From Alteromonas lipotrueae (lineage in GTDB: Bacteria; Pseudomonadota; Gammaproteobacteria; Enterobacterales; Alteromonadaceae): DNA of 64,000 nt. The DNA lies in contig NZ_JAESDI010000001.1 of the NCBI RefSeq assembly GCF_019249215.1, positions 186,001-250,000 of the forward strand, written 5' to 3'. A program made the translations under genes and the position numbers. Within the stretch, counting starts at the first letter, position 1, and each line of letters starts with the position of its first letter. A model generated the notes under the pieces. The model was not told the origin of the DNA. It did no database searches and saw only the letters and a list, made by a program, of their open reading frames with translations. Of this stretch, positions 9,031-17,792 are shown one piece after another.

Positions 9031-9429
9031 TTAACCCCTTGCCGCTACCGAAACACGATTAACGCCTGCAGCTTTAACCTGGTCCATAATTTCTACTACC
9101 AAACCATGCTTGGCTTTAACATCAGCCTGAATGATTACATAGTCAGTTGGCTGCTCGGTAAGCAGTCGTTCAATATTCGCTCTAACGCTGTCCGGCGCTA
9201 CTTCACGTTTATCTAACCAAACGCTTCCATCTTCTGTTACTGCTATGAAAATGTTTGCGTTCTTGTGAAGAACCGCCTGGCTCGCGTCGGGCTTATTAAC
9301 TTCAATCCCTGCTTCTTTAACGAAAACAGTGGTAACGATAAAGAAGATCAGCATGATAAACACGATATCCAACATGGGTGTCATGTCAATCTGTGCGTCT
9401 TCTTCCTCGATTCTGACTTTTCGAGCCAT
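9031..9429 (-). CDS. exbD: ExbD biopolymer transport protein
   Basis: A 132-residue protein with one N-terminal membrane helix (DMTPMLDIVFIMLIFFIVTT) and a periplasmic domain. The conserved proton-path Asp of ExbD/TolR is D21 in MLDIVF. It forms the ion-conducting stator with ExbB and drives TonB. It lies between exbB (11-base gap) and tonB (1-base gap), in the same transcript. All key features of the family are intact. Confidence 0.94.
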   Translation of the reverse strand: MARKVRIEEEDAQIDMTPMLDIVFIMLIFFIVTTVFVKEAGIEVNKPDASQAVLHKNANIFIAVTEDGSVWLDKREVAPDSVRANIERLLTEQPTDYVIIQADVKAKHGLVVEIMDQVKAAGVNRVSVAARG

Positions 9430-9440
9430 AATATCTCTCT

Positions 9441-9965
9441 CTAATGATGTGGCAGGCTATCAACTAACCCTTCGCGTGCCAGCTTCACTTTCGCTTCAAG
9501 ACGAGAACTGATGAACAGTCCAGAAAGCGCGGCTACCATTCCCGCCATAGTCGGGACTGTTGCCATGGAGATACCAGCTGCCATTAAACGTGCATTGCTG
9601 GTGCCTTGTGTCGCCATCGTCTCGAAAACACCGATCATACCGGTTACTGTTCCCAGTAGCCCGATTAACGGACACATTGCAATAATGGTGCGAATAATCA
9701 GCATTCTAGCGTTCAGATCATCTGACGCCTGAGAAATCCACGCGTCACGGATTCTATGCGCATACCAAGATGTGGTATCTGCTCGGGCATCCCAATTTTT
9801 GATGATGTTTTTCTTCACCGTTGGGAAGACCGAGGTTAAATACCAATAACGCTCAATCATTAAAACCCACATGAGAAAGAGCGCGGCAGCAACGAAATAA
9901 AGTACGTCACCACCGGTAGCGATAAAATCCCTGACCGATTCTATTAATCCAATCAGGTAATTCAT
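9441..9965 (-). CDS. exbB: ExbB/TolQ-family proton channel protein
   Basis: A 174-residue MotA/TolQ/ExbB protein with three membrane segments: residues about 17-38, about 90-115 (the conserved IRTIIAMCPLIGLLGTVTGMIGVF) and about 125-155 (ISMATVPTMAGMVAALSGLF). It is the short ExbB of the TonB2 cluster and should pair with the adjacent ExbD. It starts one base before the larger TtpC-like gene ends its reading frame region, so the pair is transcriptionally coupled. Confidence 0.92.
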   Translation of the reverse strand: MNYLIGLIESVRDFIATGGDVLYFVAAALFLMWVLMIERYWYLTSVFPTVKKNIIKNWDARADTTSWYAHRIRDAWISQASDDLNARMLIIRTIIAMCPLIGLLGTVTGMIGVFETMATQGTSNARLMAAGISMATVPTMAGMVAALSGLFISSRLEAKVKLAREGLVDSLPHH

Positions 9966-9966
9966 A

Positions 9967-11325
9967 TTACGCTTTCTCCGACTCTGAGTGAGCAGCTACG
10001 ATACCCGCAGTTTGCTCATCAAGAATGTGGATGATTGATTTGCTACGTGAAGCTACGATGCTGTGAGTAAGAATCAGTGGCAATGCCGCGATAATACCTT
10101 GAGCCGTAGTTACAAGCGCCATAGAGATACTGCCAGCCATCATACGAGGGTCGCCTGTACCGAACAATGTGATTGTTTGGAACGTTGCGATCATACCTAG
10201 TACCGTACCAAGTAGACCTAGTAATGGAGCGATTGCAGCAAAGATCTTGATTACGTTAATGCCGCTTTCGATACGTGGAAGTTCACGTAAGATAGCTTCA
10301 TCAAGTTTAAGCTCTAAGTTTTCAGCATCAGCAGCTTTGTTCTCTTGATAAACTTTCAAGATGCGACCTAGTGGGTTGCCATCTGAAGGGTTACCTGGGT
10401 TTTTAAGCTGTGAACGCATTTTACCAGCAACTACTGTAAGCGTAATTAGCTTGTAAAGACCGATAAGTAGACCAATCGCTAGCATTACGGTGATTGTGTA
10501 ACCAACTACACCACCTGCATGATAACGCTCAGACATTGTTGCTTTTTGCTTCAACAGACCAAGGATTGCACCTTGAGATGGGTCAGTATAAAAAGGAACC
10601 ATACCTGAAGTAGCAGCGATTAAATCGTCAGCTGAAGATACGAAACGACCATCTGGTTGACGACCTAGAGGCTGAACGATTTCGTTTTCAGCATCATAAG
10701 TTAGGTAGCCATCTTCGCCTACAAGGTTGAAAGTACCGATACGAACAACTTCTTGCTGTGAAGAACCGCCGTCAAGGTTAACAACTTCAGTAGTGAAACG
10801 AACTGTTTCGCCACCTTCAGTCATTTCTTTTTGTAGAGCAAACCATAGGTCTTCTAGTTCTTGAATGTTTGGAAGACCTTTAGAGTCTTCTGACATTTGC
10901 GCTAGGAATTCACCACGGCCTGAGAACTGAGCACTTACGATTGATGTAGCAACACGGCCGTAAGCTTCAGAAGAGGCTTGACGAACCACACCGAACATCT
11001 CACCAAGCGTACCAGTTGCTTGGTCTAGCTCAGCAGCTTTTTCGTTAAGCGTTACTTCGTTATCAGAGAATTGTTGTTGAAGACGGTCACCACGACCTTG
11101 TTCAGCTTTCAATTCAGATTCTGCTTTGCGAAGAAGCGCTTGCTTGTCTGCACGAGCAGATTGGAATTCTGCTTCACGCTGTTTGTTGATACGTGTTTCA
11201 GAAACACGGTTATCCTGAACTTGGTCTAGAAGTTCTTTAAGGCTCTTTGCTTCCTGAGCCTGAGCTCCGGTTGCTACAACCGCAAGAGTGGCAGCGGTTA
11301 AAAGAGATTTGAATACTGGTTTCAT
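9967..11325 (-). CDS. TtpC-like MotA/TolQ/ExbB proton channel family protein
   Basis: About 452 residues. A Sec signal (LTAATLAVVATGAQAQ) leads into a long periplasmic coiled coil (about residues 30-170, with KQREAEFQSARADKQALLRKAE-type heptads), then a TolQ/ExbB domain with three membrane segments (about 275-300, 345-385 and 395-425, including AAIAPLLGLLGTVLGMIATF). This is the architecture of TtpC, which in Vibrio is required for TonB2 function. The ATG at 11325 is chosen because GGAG precedes it; the more upstream TTG is unlikely. It lies 6 bases after the DUF3450 gene. Confidence 0.87.
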   Translation of the reverse strand: MKPVFKSLLTAATLAVVATGAQAQEAKSLKELLDQVQDNRVSETRINKQREAEFQSARADKQALLRKAESELKAEQGRGDRLQQQFSDNEVTLNEKAAELDQATGTLGEMFGVVRQASSEAYGRVATSIVSAQFSGRGEFLAQMSEDSKGLPNIQELEDLWFALQKEMTEGGETVRFTTEVVNLDGGSSQQEVVRIGTFNLVGEDGYLTYDAENEIVQPLGRQPDGRFVSSADDLIAATSGMVPFYTDPSQGAILGLLKQKATMSERYHAGGVVGYTITVMLAIGLLIGLYKLITLTVVAGKMRSQLKNPGNPSDGNPLGRILKVYQENKAADAENLELKLDEAILRELPRIESGINVIKIFAAIAPLLGLLGTVLGMIATFQTITLFGTGDPRMMAGSISMALVTTAQGIIAALPLILTHSIVASRSKSIIHILDEQTAGIVAAHSESEKA

Positions 11326-11331
11326 TAACAA

Positions 11332-12102
11332 TTACTCCGCTGCACTAATTGGTAGTTTGATCAGATCCGCAGGAATGACGTTATTAGCCATTTTAACTGC
11401 GTCAACAACTGATGACAGATACTCGTCGCCAAGTTGCTCCCATGCGCGGCTCTCATTATTCCAAGCCCAAGCATGTTCTTGGTCAAGTGATAATGCGACT
11501 AGTGCAGTACGACCTAGGTTAAAGAAGTCAACAGTCACTTCGGTGCCGTTGCTATCAATCGTACCTTGGTAAGAATCAATCTTAGTGCCATACTCAACTT
11601 CAACCAGGTAAGCTTCGATTACTTGGCGGAACTGCTCTGAAACAGTAACGTTAGAGTTAGACATAACATCACGTAGACGCTGAACGCGCTCTAGACGCTC
11701 GTCTAAGTGAATAGGACGGTCAAGTTTGATGAATTTCTCAAGACTATCGATCATGCGGAACATAAGAGGAACGATGCCCTGCTTAGTTTGCTCGATGCTG
11801 TCAATCTGACGTTGCAAAGAGTCAATTCCACGTTGCTGATCCGCTACAAGACTCGCAATGTAGTCGTTGTATATTTTGAGGTTTTCTGTCTCATCTACTG
11901 TTTGACGGTATTCAACCAGTAGTTCCTGAGACTGTTCAAACAACGTGTTGATTTTTTCCTGAGATTTCGCTGCAGCCGCGTGGATTTTCGCTTCTTCTTT
12001 ATGAAGGTCTTCAAGCGTATCTGCAGAGACTGCGCTACCTGTTAGTGCGAAGGCACCGATAACAGTAGAAGCAATAAGAGTTCTCTTGCTCATTTTGGAC
12101 AT
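11332..12102 (-). CDS. DUF3450 periplasmic coiled-coil protein of the TonB2 cluster
   Basis: About 256 residues with a signal peptide (LIASTVIGAFALTGSAVSAD) followed by a long helical coiled coil (residues about 25-110) and a compact C-terminal part. DUF3450 proteins are routinely encoded first in TonB2-type clusters of Vibrio and Alteromonadales; their biochemical role is not established. The ATG at 12102 follows GGGAA at proper spacing, and the upstream TTG is discounted. A TATAAT at 12234-12239 (minus strand) could be the operon's -10 element, giving a leader of roughly 120 bases. Confidence 0.82.
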   Translation of the reverse strand: MSKMSKRTLIASTVIGAFALTGSAVSADTLEDLHKEEAKIHAAAAKSQEKINTLFEQSQELLVEYRQTVDETENLKIYNDYIASLVADQQRGIDSLQRQIDSIEQTKQGIVPLMFRMIDSLEKFIKLDRPIHLDERLERVQRLRDVMSNSNVTVSEQFRQVIEAYLVEVEYGTKIDSYQGTIDSNGTEVTVDFFNLGRTALVALSLDQEHAWAWNNESRAWEQLGDEYLSSVVDAVKMANNVIPADLIKLPISAAE

Positions 12103-12753
12103 AGTTCCCAACCAAATTTCTTATTTGAATCCTCGCCGATAAAGGAAAACAGTTCGGGCAAGGGGCGTATAAAACTTTCACAATTATGTTTTAGGAATGT
12201 AGCACGGACCTTAGCTTCCAGCACTACGAACGTATTATACTCACACGGATTACAGCACTGAGTCAAGTAACACCCTGTTTACACCAAGTAGATTTTTCAT
12301 CATCTGTTTAATATACGTTCGAATTCCCCTGCAGAATTCATTCCAACGTACAAATAACTGGCAAATTCGAGTTTATTTTTTTGTTAATGTGTAAAAATAA
12401 ACCGTGTTTTTACTTGGCGTTATACCAAAATCTGGGGGTAAAACGCCGCAATTTCATGCAGGGTCCAATATAAGCTTCAACTTCGTCATGTTAGATTCAA
12501 AGTAATCACTTTTTGTTAGCTTCTCATGGCCATGATTTGGTGGTCATACCATCAAACGGAAGCGTATGCAGCATCCCGTCAAATGAAAGGTTCCATTTTG
12601 GTGCAGCAATTCACTAAATATTAACGCTATGCCACATTTATAATGTCGGCATTCATTTTCCTCATTGGATTTTTGTCTCTTGTAGGTGTTAGGTATAATT
12701 GCTAAACGCTATAGGATAAACTTAACAAAAAAATGAATTATCGGGATTAATCC
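12103..12753. other. 651-base intergenic region between TonB2 operon and divergent oxygenase
   Basis: No coding frame or RNA gene was recognised. It should hold the divergent promoters: a minus-strand TATAAT at 12234-12239 with TTGACT at 12261-12266 (spacing 21, too long for a standard pair), and a plus-strand TATAAT at 12694-12699. No convincing Fur box was seen by eye. The central 400 bases are AT-rich and unexplained. Confidence 0.5.
12670..12699 (+). promoter_or_regulatory. Candidate sigma70 promoter for the divergent 2OG oxygenase
   Basis: A perfect TATAAT at 12694-12699 follows a T-rich TTTTTG-like -35 about 18 bases upstream. It lies about 55 bases before the start codon at 12754. The -35 match is loose. 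Confidence 0.5.
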
Positions 12754-13314
12754 ATGACGTATGAAGCTACACATTCCGTATCAATTGACAATAAACCACT
12801 TTGGGTTTTCGACGGCTTATGCTCTTCGCAAGAAGCGCAAGGGATATTTAACGGTCTTGAAGTCAGTGCTTTTAAACGCAATGAAATTGCAAGACCAGAC
12901 ACAAAAGAGTTTCGTCATTGGGCAGTGAATCTATCTGGCGAACAAATACAAAGCTTACCTGTTTATAATCGGGCAATTAGTGCAGTTCAAGCGCTTACTG
13001 GTAAAACCTATAAGGCATATAGAGGCTACGTAAATCACGCCTCGTTTGGTGATATGCTTTTTACTCATACTGATTGTATGCCTGGTGCCGACGAACTAAC
13101 TGTGTTGGTCTATATTTCGCCAACGTGGGATATAGAATGGGGCGGTGAAACAATGTTTTTCAACGAACATGATGATTGCTTATTTGCTTGTACCCCGAAA
13201 CCTGGTCGAGTCAGTATTTTCCATGGCGCCATTAAACACGTAGGCAGGCCGCCTAACCGTATTTGCTATACTCCTAGATATACATTAGCGTTTAAGCTTG
13301 AATTGACGAGCTAA
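12754..13314 (+). CDS. 2-oxoglutarate/Fe(II)-dependent oxygenase (prolyl-4-hydroxylase-like)
   Basis: A 186-residue cytoplasmic protein with a double-stranded beta-helix oxygenase pattern. The iron-binding HxD is H105-T-D107 (FTHTDCMP), followed by LTVLVYISPTWDIEWGGET, a typical strand pair for P4H-like enzymes. The distal His is probably H162 in KHVGRPP and the 2-oxoglutarate-binding Arg is probably R175 (PRYTLAF). It would hydroxylate a protein or small molecule using O2 and 2-oxoglutarate; the substrate is unknown. It diverges from the TonB2 operon and converges with the oxygenase cluster at 13.4-17.7 kb, so it is a fourth oxygenase gene in the neighbourhood. About 100 bases separate it from the end of the convergent TPR-oxygenase gene. 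Confidence 0.8.
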   Translation: MTYEATHSVSIDNKPLWVFDGLCSSQEAQGIFNGLEVSAFKRNEIARPDTKEFRHWAVNLSGEQIQSLPVYNRAISAVQALTGKTYKAYRGYVNHASFGDMLFTHTDCMPGADELTVLVYISPTWDIEWGGETMFFNEHDDCLFACTPKPGRVSIFHGAIKHVGRPPNRICYTPRYTLAFKLELTS

Positions 13315-13415
13315 TCATCGTTGTTCTTCATCCACTGTGAAAATAAGCATCTGAACGTTAAAGGCACTTACCAAAAGTGGTATAGGCATTACTTTGATTA
13401 ATTAAACATCCCAAG

Positions 13416-15218
13416 TTAATGGCTTGGGATGATATCAAATGCGACCGTAAGTCTAGCGGTACTGCTCGTAAATGCATTGGTTCCATGCCACATGTAAGAA
13501 GGGAACAAGATAAGATTACCCGACCGTGGCTTTACTGCGAAGTCGCCTTCGAAATTTTGGTTTGCTATATCAGCTCTACCGAAAGTTAGCCACCCTTCCC
13601 CATGCTTGTCTACAGCATCGGGAACATCTACATAATACACGCCGCTTAGCCAGCCTTCAGGATGATAGTGCGAACGGTGATAACCCTCGGAACGTAACTT
13701 TACTGACCACGAGCCCTTATATATTAAGTCTTTACTTAAACGAGATAAAAAAGGATGTTTCCTATCATTACTTTGTAACGCTATGAATTCCCCTGCTCTT
13801 TCTAGAATGAGTCTTGAAAGTGTATTTATTACCTCATTGTTACCTTCAAAGAGATTTTCATACGTCTGGGTACCATTTCTCAACGATTGACCAATAGGAT
13901 GACGTTCATTTTGGTGCAAAGCCTCAAGCACATCACGCAATGCATTATTTAAGCTCTGTCTACTCTCTTTATTCGGGAGAACTGGCACCACGGCCAGTAA
14001 TTGTTGGTAATTACACAACCAATGGTACTTACTTTCTTCGTTTTGCAGGTAATAGCACGTAGAAAGCATTGTCCACCACCCCTGATTAAGCGGCTCTTGT
14101 TTCACTAATTTAGCAAATTTGGTGTAGGCCTCTTTTGCCCGCCCTAAACTTAGTAAGGTATATCCAGCCTCGCTCTCAAGCCCTATGCTGTTTTTGACTT
14201 TTAGCTTTTCGCCTTTTTCAACATAATTTAGGGATGCGTGATAGTCACCTAACTCTCGATGCACTCGCGCTTTATATATATAAAATTCAAGATTAGAACC
14301 TAGTAACGGTTCTAATCTGTTAAGTACATCTAGCGCTTTTTTAAATTGGTCAGCGCGAACTAAAAGCTTTATGTAAGCTAGAACAAATGACGTAGCGGTA
14401 CCTTCATGATTGATATGGGGCTCGATATACTCAAAAGGGGAGTTGACACCTTCTTCCCATAAAAAAGAAGCGAGTTCTTCTTGTGCGGTCCAGTCAAGTG
14501 GGTTTAACGAAACAGCTTTGATAAAGGCTTGCTTTGCTTCATCTCGGCGATTTAATAACACTAAGGTTGCGGCTAAATTTCGTCGCAAGGTGCTGTTCGT
14601 CGGCTGTAGCTTTATGGCGGTTTCGAAGCACTGTACTGATGCTTGAAAGTCATTGGCACGTCGTAACACATTACCCAAGTTGTTCAATGCAACGATGTTT
14701 GTGGGGTCTTTTTCTAATACAGACATTAAGCACGATTGCGCTTTTTCTACCGCGCCTAAATTAACATATACATCAGCAAGATGAATGTTTGCTTGGATAT
14801 AAGTCGGTTTTTTGCGAATAACGTCTACAAAAATGGCTTGAGCCTCATTAAACAAACCAACTTCTTTATATGCTCGGGCAAGGTTATATTTAACTTCAAT
14901 ATCAATAGGATTTGCGGACAAGGCTTTTTTTAACGATTGCACCGCAAGCGTTGCCTTACCTAATTCCAGTTGTGTTGTACCCAAGCTGTTAAGAAGTTGA
15001 GGGCTCCCTTTGAATGTTTTTAGCCCTTTTATAATTACTGATTCCGCTCGTGCCCCATCTCGCGCCTTCCTGAGAGCACTTGAATATACCTGAACAGCTA
15101 CAGGATCAAGTTTTAAAATGCTAAGGTTAGCTTCTATAAATTGAATGACATAGTCGTACCTTCCTTGTTGAAAAGCATTGACTACTTGCCGTAACACTCC
15201 CATTTTATCAATAGCCAT
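13416..15218 (-). CDS. TPR protein with C-terminal 2OG-Fe(II) oxygenase domain
   Basis: A 600-residue protein with two parts. Residues about 35-410 hold at least eight TPR units (for example GDYHASLNYVEKGEK, DFQASVQCFETAIKLQPTN). Residues about 490-600 hold a putative 2OG-Fe(II) oxygenase domain of the TIGR02466/PF13759 type, with HRSHYHPEGWLSGVYYVD supplying candidate iron ligands, LILFPSYMWHGTNAF carrying the distal His, and an Arg in TARLTVAF for 2-oxoglutarate. No signal peptide, so cytoplasmic. The TPR part probably recruits a protein substrate. It starts 2 bases after the stop of the Asp/Asn-hydroxylase-like gene with AAGGTAG as ribosome site, so the two are co-transcribed. Confidence 0.84.
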   Translation of the reverse strand: MAIDKMGVLRQVVNAFQQGRYDYVIQFIEANLSILKLDPVAVQVYSSALRKARDGARAESVIIKGLKTFKGSPQLLNSLGTTQLELGKATLAVQSLKKALSANPIDIEVKYNLARAYKEVGLFNEAQAIFVDVIRKKPTYIQANIHLADVYVNLGAVEKAQSCLMSVLEKDPTNIVALNNLGNVLRRANDFQASVQCFETAIKLQPTNSTLRRNLAATLVLLNRRDEAKQAFIKAVSLNPLDWTAQEELASFLWEEGVNSPFEYIEPHINHEGTATSFVLAYIKLLVRADQFKKALDVLNRLEPLLGSNLEFYIYKARVHRELGDYHASLNYVEKGEKLKVKNSIGLESEAGYTLLSLGRAKEAYTKFAKLVKQEPLNQGWWTMLSTCYYLQNEESKYHWLCNYQQLLAVVPVLPNKESRQSLNNALRDVLEALHQNERHPIGQSLRNGTQTYENLFEGNNEVINTLSRLILERAGEFIALQSNDRKHPFLSRLSKDLIYKGSWSVKLRSEGYHRSHYHPEGWLSGVYYVDVPDAVDKHGEGWLTFGRADIANQNFEGDFAVKPRSGNLILFPSYMWHGTNAFTSSTARLTVAFDIIPSH

Positions 15219-15220
15219 AA

Positions 15221-16195
15221 CTACCTTAAGCCACGATCTAAATTCATTAGCTTGCCCGCCCCTTCATTCCATTTTGATAAAATGGACATAAACTGGGTTA
15301 TCGCTTCTCTCTCATCCATAGACAACGCTGGATTCCAAACATCAAGTATTAATACTGCACGCTCTTGGTCAGACAAATTGGATGCCGAATGTATAAAGCT
15401 ATCGTCAAAAACTAGTTGTTTATTGGCATTACTCCAATTAAAAGTTTCTTCCCCGACAGTTAAGCTCGCATCCTCAGTTACTTGCAAAGGAATATGGACA
15501 GTCAGCTTACAATTTGAAATACCGTAATGTGGGGGTATGTAGGCGTCGGGTTTAAGTACCGAGAGAAAAACCTCTGGGGCATGCGGAGGGCAGAAAGCTA
15601 AGGGTGCATTTTCAAGTTCACTACGTAACGCTAAAGATAAACTTTCAAACGCTGAACAGTTCTTTCCTTCTTTTAGTAAATGGGTAGATAACCATTCATC
15701 GCGTAGCTTATCCCACGTCTCCGTCGTTGGTACATTATCAAACTCGCCTACATATTTAACGTTTGCTCGTTTCCCAACGTTCAGAAGCTCATTTTTGTGG
15801 CTTTGAATATTATCTATCCAAGCAATTAACCCATCAATTTCATTTGCATTATAAAAGGGCTTGCTTGGTAAATCTGGAATGTAAAAGAAACTTGGTTTTT
15901 GAAGTTCATTTTGGAAAGGATGAAATTCGACACCAAAAAAAAGCGCAAGCGACTTCTTTAACCTTAGTGATACCGACTCCATGAATTGAAGTCGTGTGTA
16001 ACCGTCCCGACGTGCTAAGTTAGCTGCATTCTTTATGTGAGAAAAACGTGACCTTGTCATTTCTCCTGACTTAGAATCAAGATAATCTGAATTTTGACTA
16101 TTTAACGTAACATATAAGGAAAGCGCTTGGTCAAAATCTCCTTTCGATAACATTTTCTCAATGTCATTGAGCGTCGATATATATAAAGGTGTCAT
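15221..16195 (-). CDS. Aspartyl/asparaginyl beta-hydroxylase-like protein
   Basis: A 324-residue protein: an N-terminal helical region (1-110) followed by an Asp/Asn beta-hydroxylase-type domain. Family marks are FFYIPDLPSKPFYNANEID, AYIPPHYGISNCKLTVHIPL with a likely iron-binding His, LVFDDSFIHSASNLS with the distal His, and the R of ERAVLILDVWNP. The PHYGISN plus D-SFIHSA arrangement matches bacterial AspH-like enzymes, which use 2-oxoglutarate and Fe(II). The canonical family uses only two His ligands, consistent with what is seen. The substrate is unknown. It lies 55 bases after a small lipoprotein gene and 2 bases before the TPR-oxygenase, all on the minus strand. Confidence 0.84.
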   Translation of the reverse strand: MTPLYISTLNDIEKMLSKGDFDQALSLYVTLNSQNSDYLDSKSGEMTRSRFSHIKNAANLARRDGYTRLQFMESVSLRLKKSLALFFGVEFHPFQNELQKPSFFYIPDLPSKPFYNANEIDGLIAWIDNIQSHKNELLNVGKRANVKYVGEFDNVPTTETWDKLRDEWLSTHLLKEGKNCSAFESLSLALRSELENAPLAFCPPHAPEVFLSVLKPDAYIPPHYGISNCKLTVHIPLQVTEDASLTVGEETFNWSNANKQLVFDDSFIHSASNLSDQERAVLILDVWNPALSMDEREAITQFMSILSKWNEGAGKLMNLDRGLR

Positions 16196-16250
16196 TGAAA
16201 ACCCGAGGTAAATGGAGCTGAGTTAAATTTCAGCTCCGTTTATATTTTTT

Positions 16251-16532
16251 CTAATTATCCGAACCCGATGTTTCTGTGCCACGTTGCATACGTATCCATC
16301 CATCGCGAGCTGCCTCTTTCATGCGTTCTCTCTCTTCTACTGTATAGCACACACGACGCATCATATTAGAACCGATTCGCTTTTCCATTTTACAAACTTG
16401 ATCATCACGTTCTTGATTGCTAGCTATCTCTTCAGTTTTATTACTTGCTAACTCTTGAGTTGAATTGCTTGTAGAGCCACAGCCAACCAACGTGACAGAA
16501 ATAGCAAGACTGACTAAAATCGTTTTAAACAT
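16251..16532 (-). CDS. Small lipoprotein with paired-cysteine motif
   Basis: A 93-residue predicted lipoprotein: signal peptide MFKTILVSLAISVTLVGC with lipobox LVGC at residues 15-18 and no Asp at +2, so outer-membrane sorting is expected. After a low-complexity Ser/Asn linker, the C-terminal half reads VCKMEKRIGSNMMRRVCYTVEERERMK, with two cysteines 17 residues apart that could form a disulfide. Similar short proteins with the C-x-x-E-K...R-x-C-x-T-x-x-E/Q pattern are common in proteobacteria but have no known function. AAGGA precedes the ATG. It sits between two oxygenase genes in the same orientation. Confidence 0.75.
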   Translation of the reverse strand: MFKTILVSLAISVTLVGCGSTSNSTQELASNKTEEIASNQERDDQVCKMEKRIGSNMMRRVCYTVEERERMKEAARDGWIRMQRGTETSGSDN

Positions 16533-16583
16533 TTATAAATCCTTATTTAAAGTTTCGTGGTCAAAAGTTTATTGGGTAGAAGT

Positions 16584-17729
16584 TTATTGGATAAAAGTTC
16601 CGTGAGTTAAAATACCATACTGCGTCTGGTTAATTCTTATCCATTTTGTAAGCGTCCATTTCTCACCGTCAGCCACTGGCGCGCCAAGGTGTAAACTCGC
16701 TCTTAATATCTCGTTATTATCATCAATATTTTTAAATGAAACAACGGTTCCCTGTTCAGGTTTTATTTTAACGTTTATTTTAGGGAACTGGGTTTCACCA
16801 TCGCTACTCATTGAGTTTAAATAAGCAAGAACAGTATTTGCCCGCTGCCCACCTTCCTCGATAAACTCAGCTTGCTCACGCTGTTTAGGAGAAAATGCAT
16901 CATAATGGGCTTTGTATTCTTGCCCTTCTTTGTAGCGTAGTAAATTTAAAGGCTCCCCATGGGATGTGTCAGTGCCTGAGATATCTGCCATTCTCGTATC
17001 TATATCTCTAACAATCCAATCTGCCATTTCAGATAGAATAACGCCAACCTCGCTGGTACGAATAGAATCAACCATAGGGCTTCCATCCGCAGGGCTAGCA
17101 ACCATAGAACGGGTTAAAAGTGGCATGAAGCGTTGCTTTAGATAACGACACTCAAATGCTGATAATGCATTTTTAACACGCACTAATGATATATCTTCAT
17201 TTAAAACTTCAAGTTCAAGTGAGCGCAACTTTGCTTCTCGAGCTCGAATAGCAAATTCAATACTACTTTCATCCAGAGTTTGGAGAGAAGTAGTTAGCAC
17301 CAGCTTATCGTCGTTAACGAGTTGCCGATATATATTCGGCGTTAACTTCGCCATAACACTAACAACCTGAAGATAGGTTTTTTCATCTTCAGAGCACCAA
17401 CATGATAGCACTAACAAAGATTCTGCATGGCCATTTTGCGCTAAAGCTATCAGTTCACTTATAATGCTTCGGCTAAAGCTACCTTCAATATAAAATCTAG
17501 TAATCAGCGACTTGTGATAACGAACTGTCGGGTGTTTAGTATCCGGTATAGACTGAAGATAAAGAAGTGCTAATTTCGGATCACTACTCACCGTATAATA
17601 TGCAAAATCCAAAGCTGCATACATATTACCTAATTTACCGGCTTCACCAAGTAATGCCATAGACTTGTCAATGGCGCCTTGCTGTTGATGATACTGAGCC
17701 TGCTCAAGTAACTGCTGTACTGAACTCAC
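16584..17729 (-). CDS. Repeat-containing prolyl 4-hydroxylase-like 2OG-Fe(II) oxygenase
   Basis: A 381-residue protein with an N-terminal helical/Sel1- or TPR-like part (residues about 1-130) and a C-terminal prolyl 4-hydroxylase alpha-subunit-like domain (about 185-375). The HxD is in YKAHYDAFSP, followed by ANTVLAYLNSM and GGETQF-like SSDGETQFPKIN. The distal His is in RASLHLGAPV and the 2-oxoglutarate Lys is in WTLTKWIRIN. It would hydroxylate a protein or peptide. The start is GTG, chosen because AAGGG sits 6 bases upstream. It lies directly behind an intrinsic terminator that follows the TonB-dependent receptor gene, so it is either expressed by read-through or from a promoter inside that gene. 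Confidence 0.85.
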   Translation of the reverse strand: MSSVQQLLEQAQYHQQQGAIDKSMALLGEAGKLGNMYAALDFAYYTVSSDPKLALLYLQSIPDTKHPTVRYHKSLITRFYIEGSFSRSIISELIALAQNGHAESLLVLSCWCSEDEKTYLQVVSVMAKLTPNIYRQLVNDDKLVLTTSLQTLDESSIEFAIRAREAKLRSLELEVLNEDISLVRVKNALSAFECRYLKQRFMPLLTRSMVASPADGSPMVDSIRTSEVGVILSEMADWIVRDIDTRMADISGTDTSHGEPLNLLRYKEGQEYKAHYDAFSPKQREQAEFIEEGGQRANTVLAYLNSMSSDGETQFPKINVKIKPEQGTVVSFKNIDDNNEILRASLHLGAPVADGEKWTLTKWIRINQTQYGILTHGTFIQ

Positions 17730-17744
17730 AATTTACCCTTATAA

Positions 17745-17767
17745 AAAAGGCCTCAGAAGAGGCCTTT
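17745..17767 (-). terminator. Intrinsic terminator between receptor and oxygenase genes
   Basis: An 8-bp perfect stem AAGGCCTC/GAGGCCTT with loop AGAA, followed on the minus strand by a T-run (TTTTTTAT). It lies 26 bases after the receptor stop codon and only about 13 bases before the oxygenase start, so its U-tract runs straight into that gene's ribosome site. Confidence 0.85.
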
Positions 17768-17792
17768 GTCAAATGCATTTAAATGCCTGTGT

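Noticed and set aside
12103..12753. Fur box controlling the TonB2 operon
   Set aside because: No stretch close to the GATAATGATAATCATTATC pattern was found by eye on either strand.
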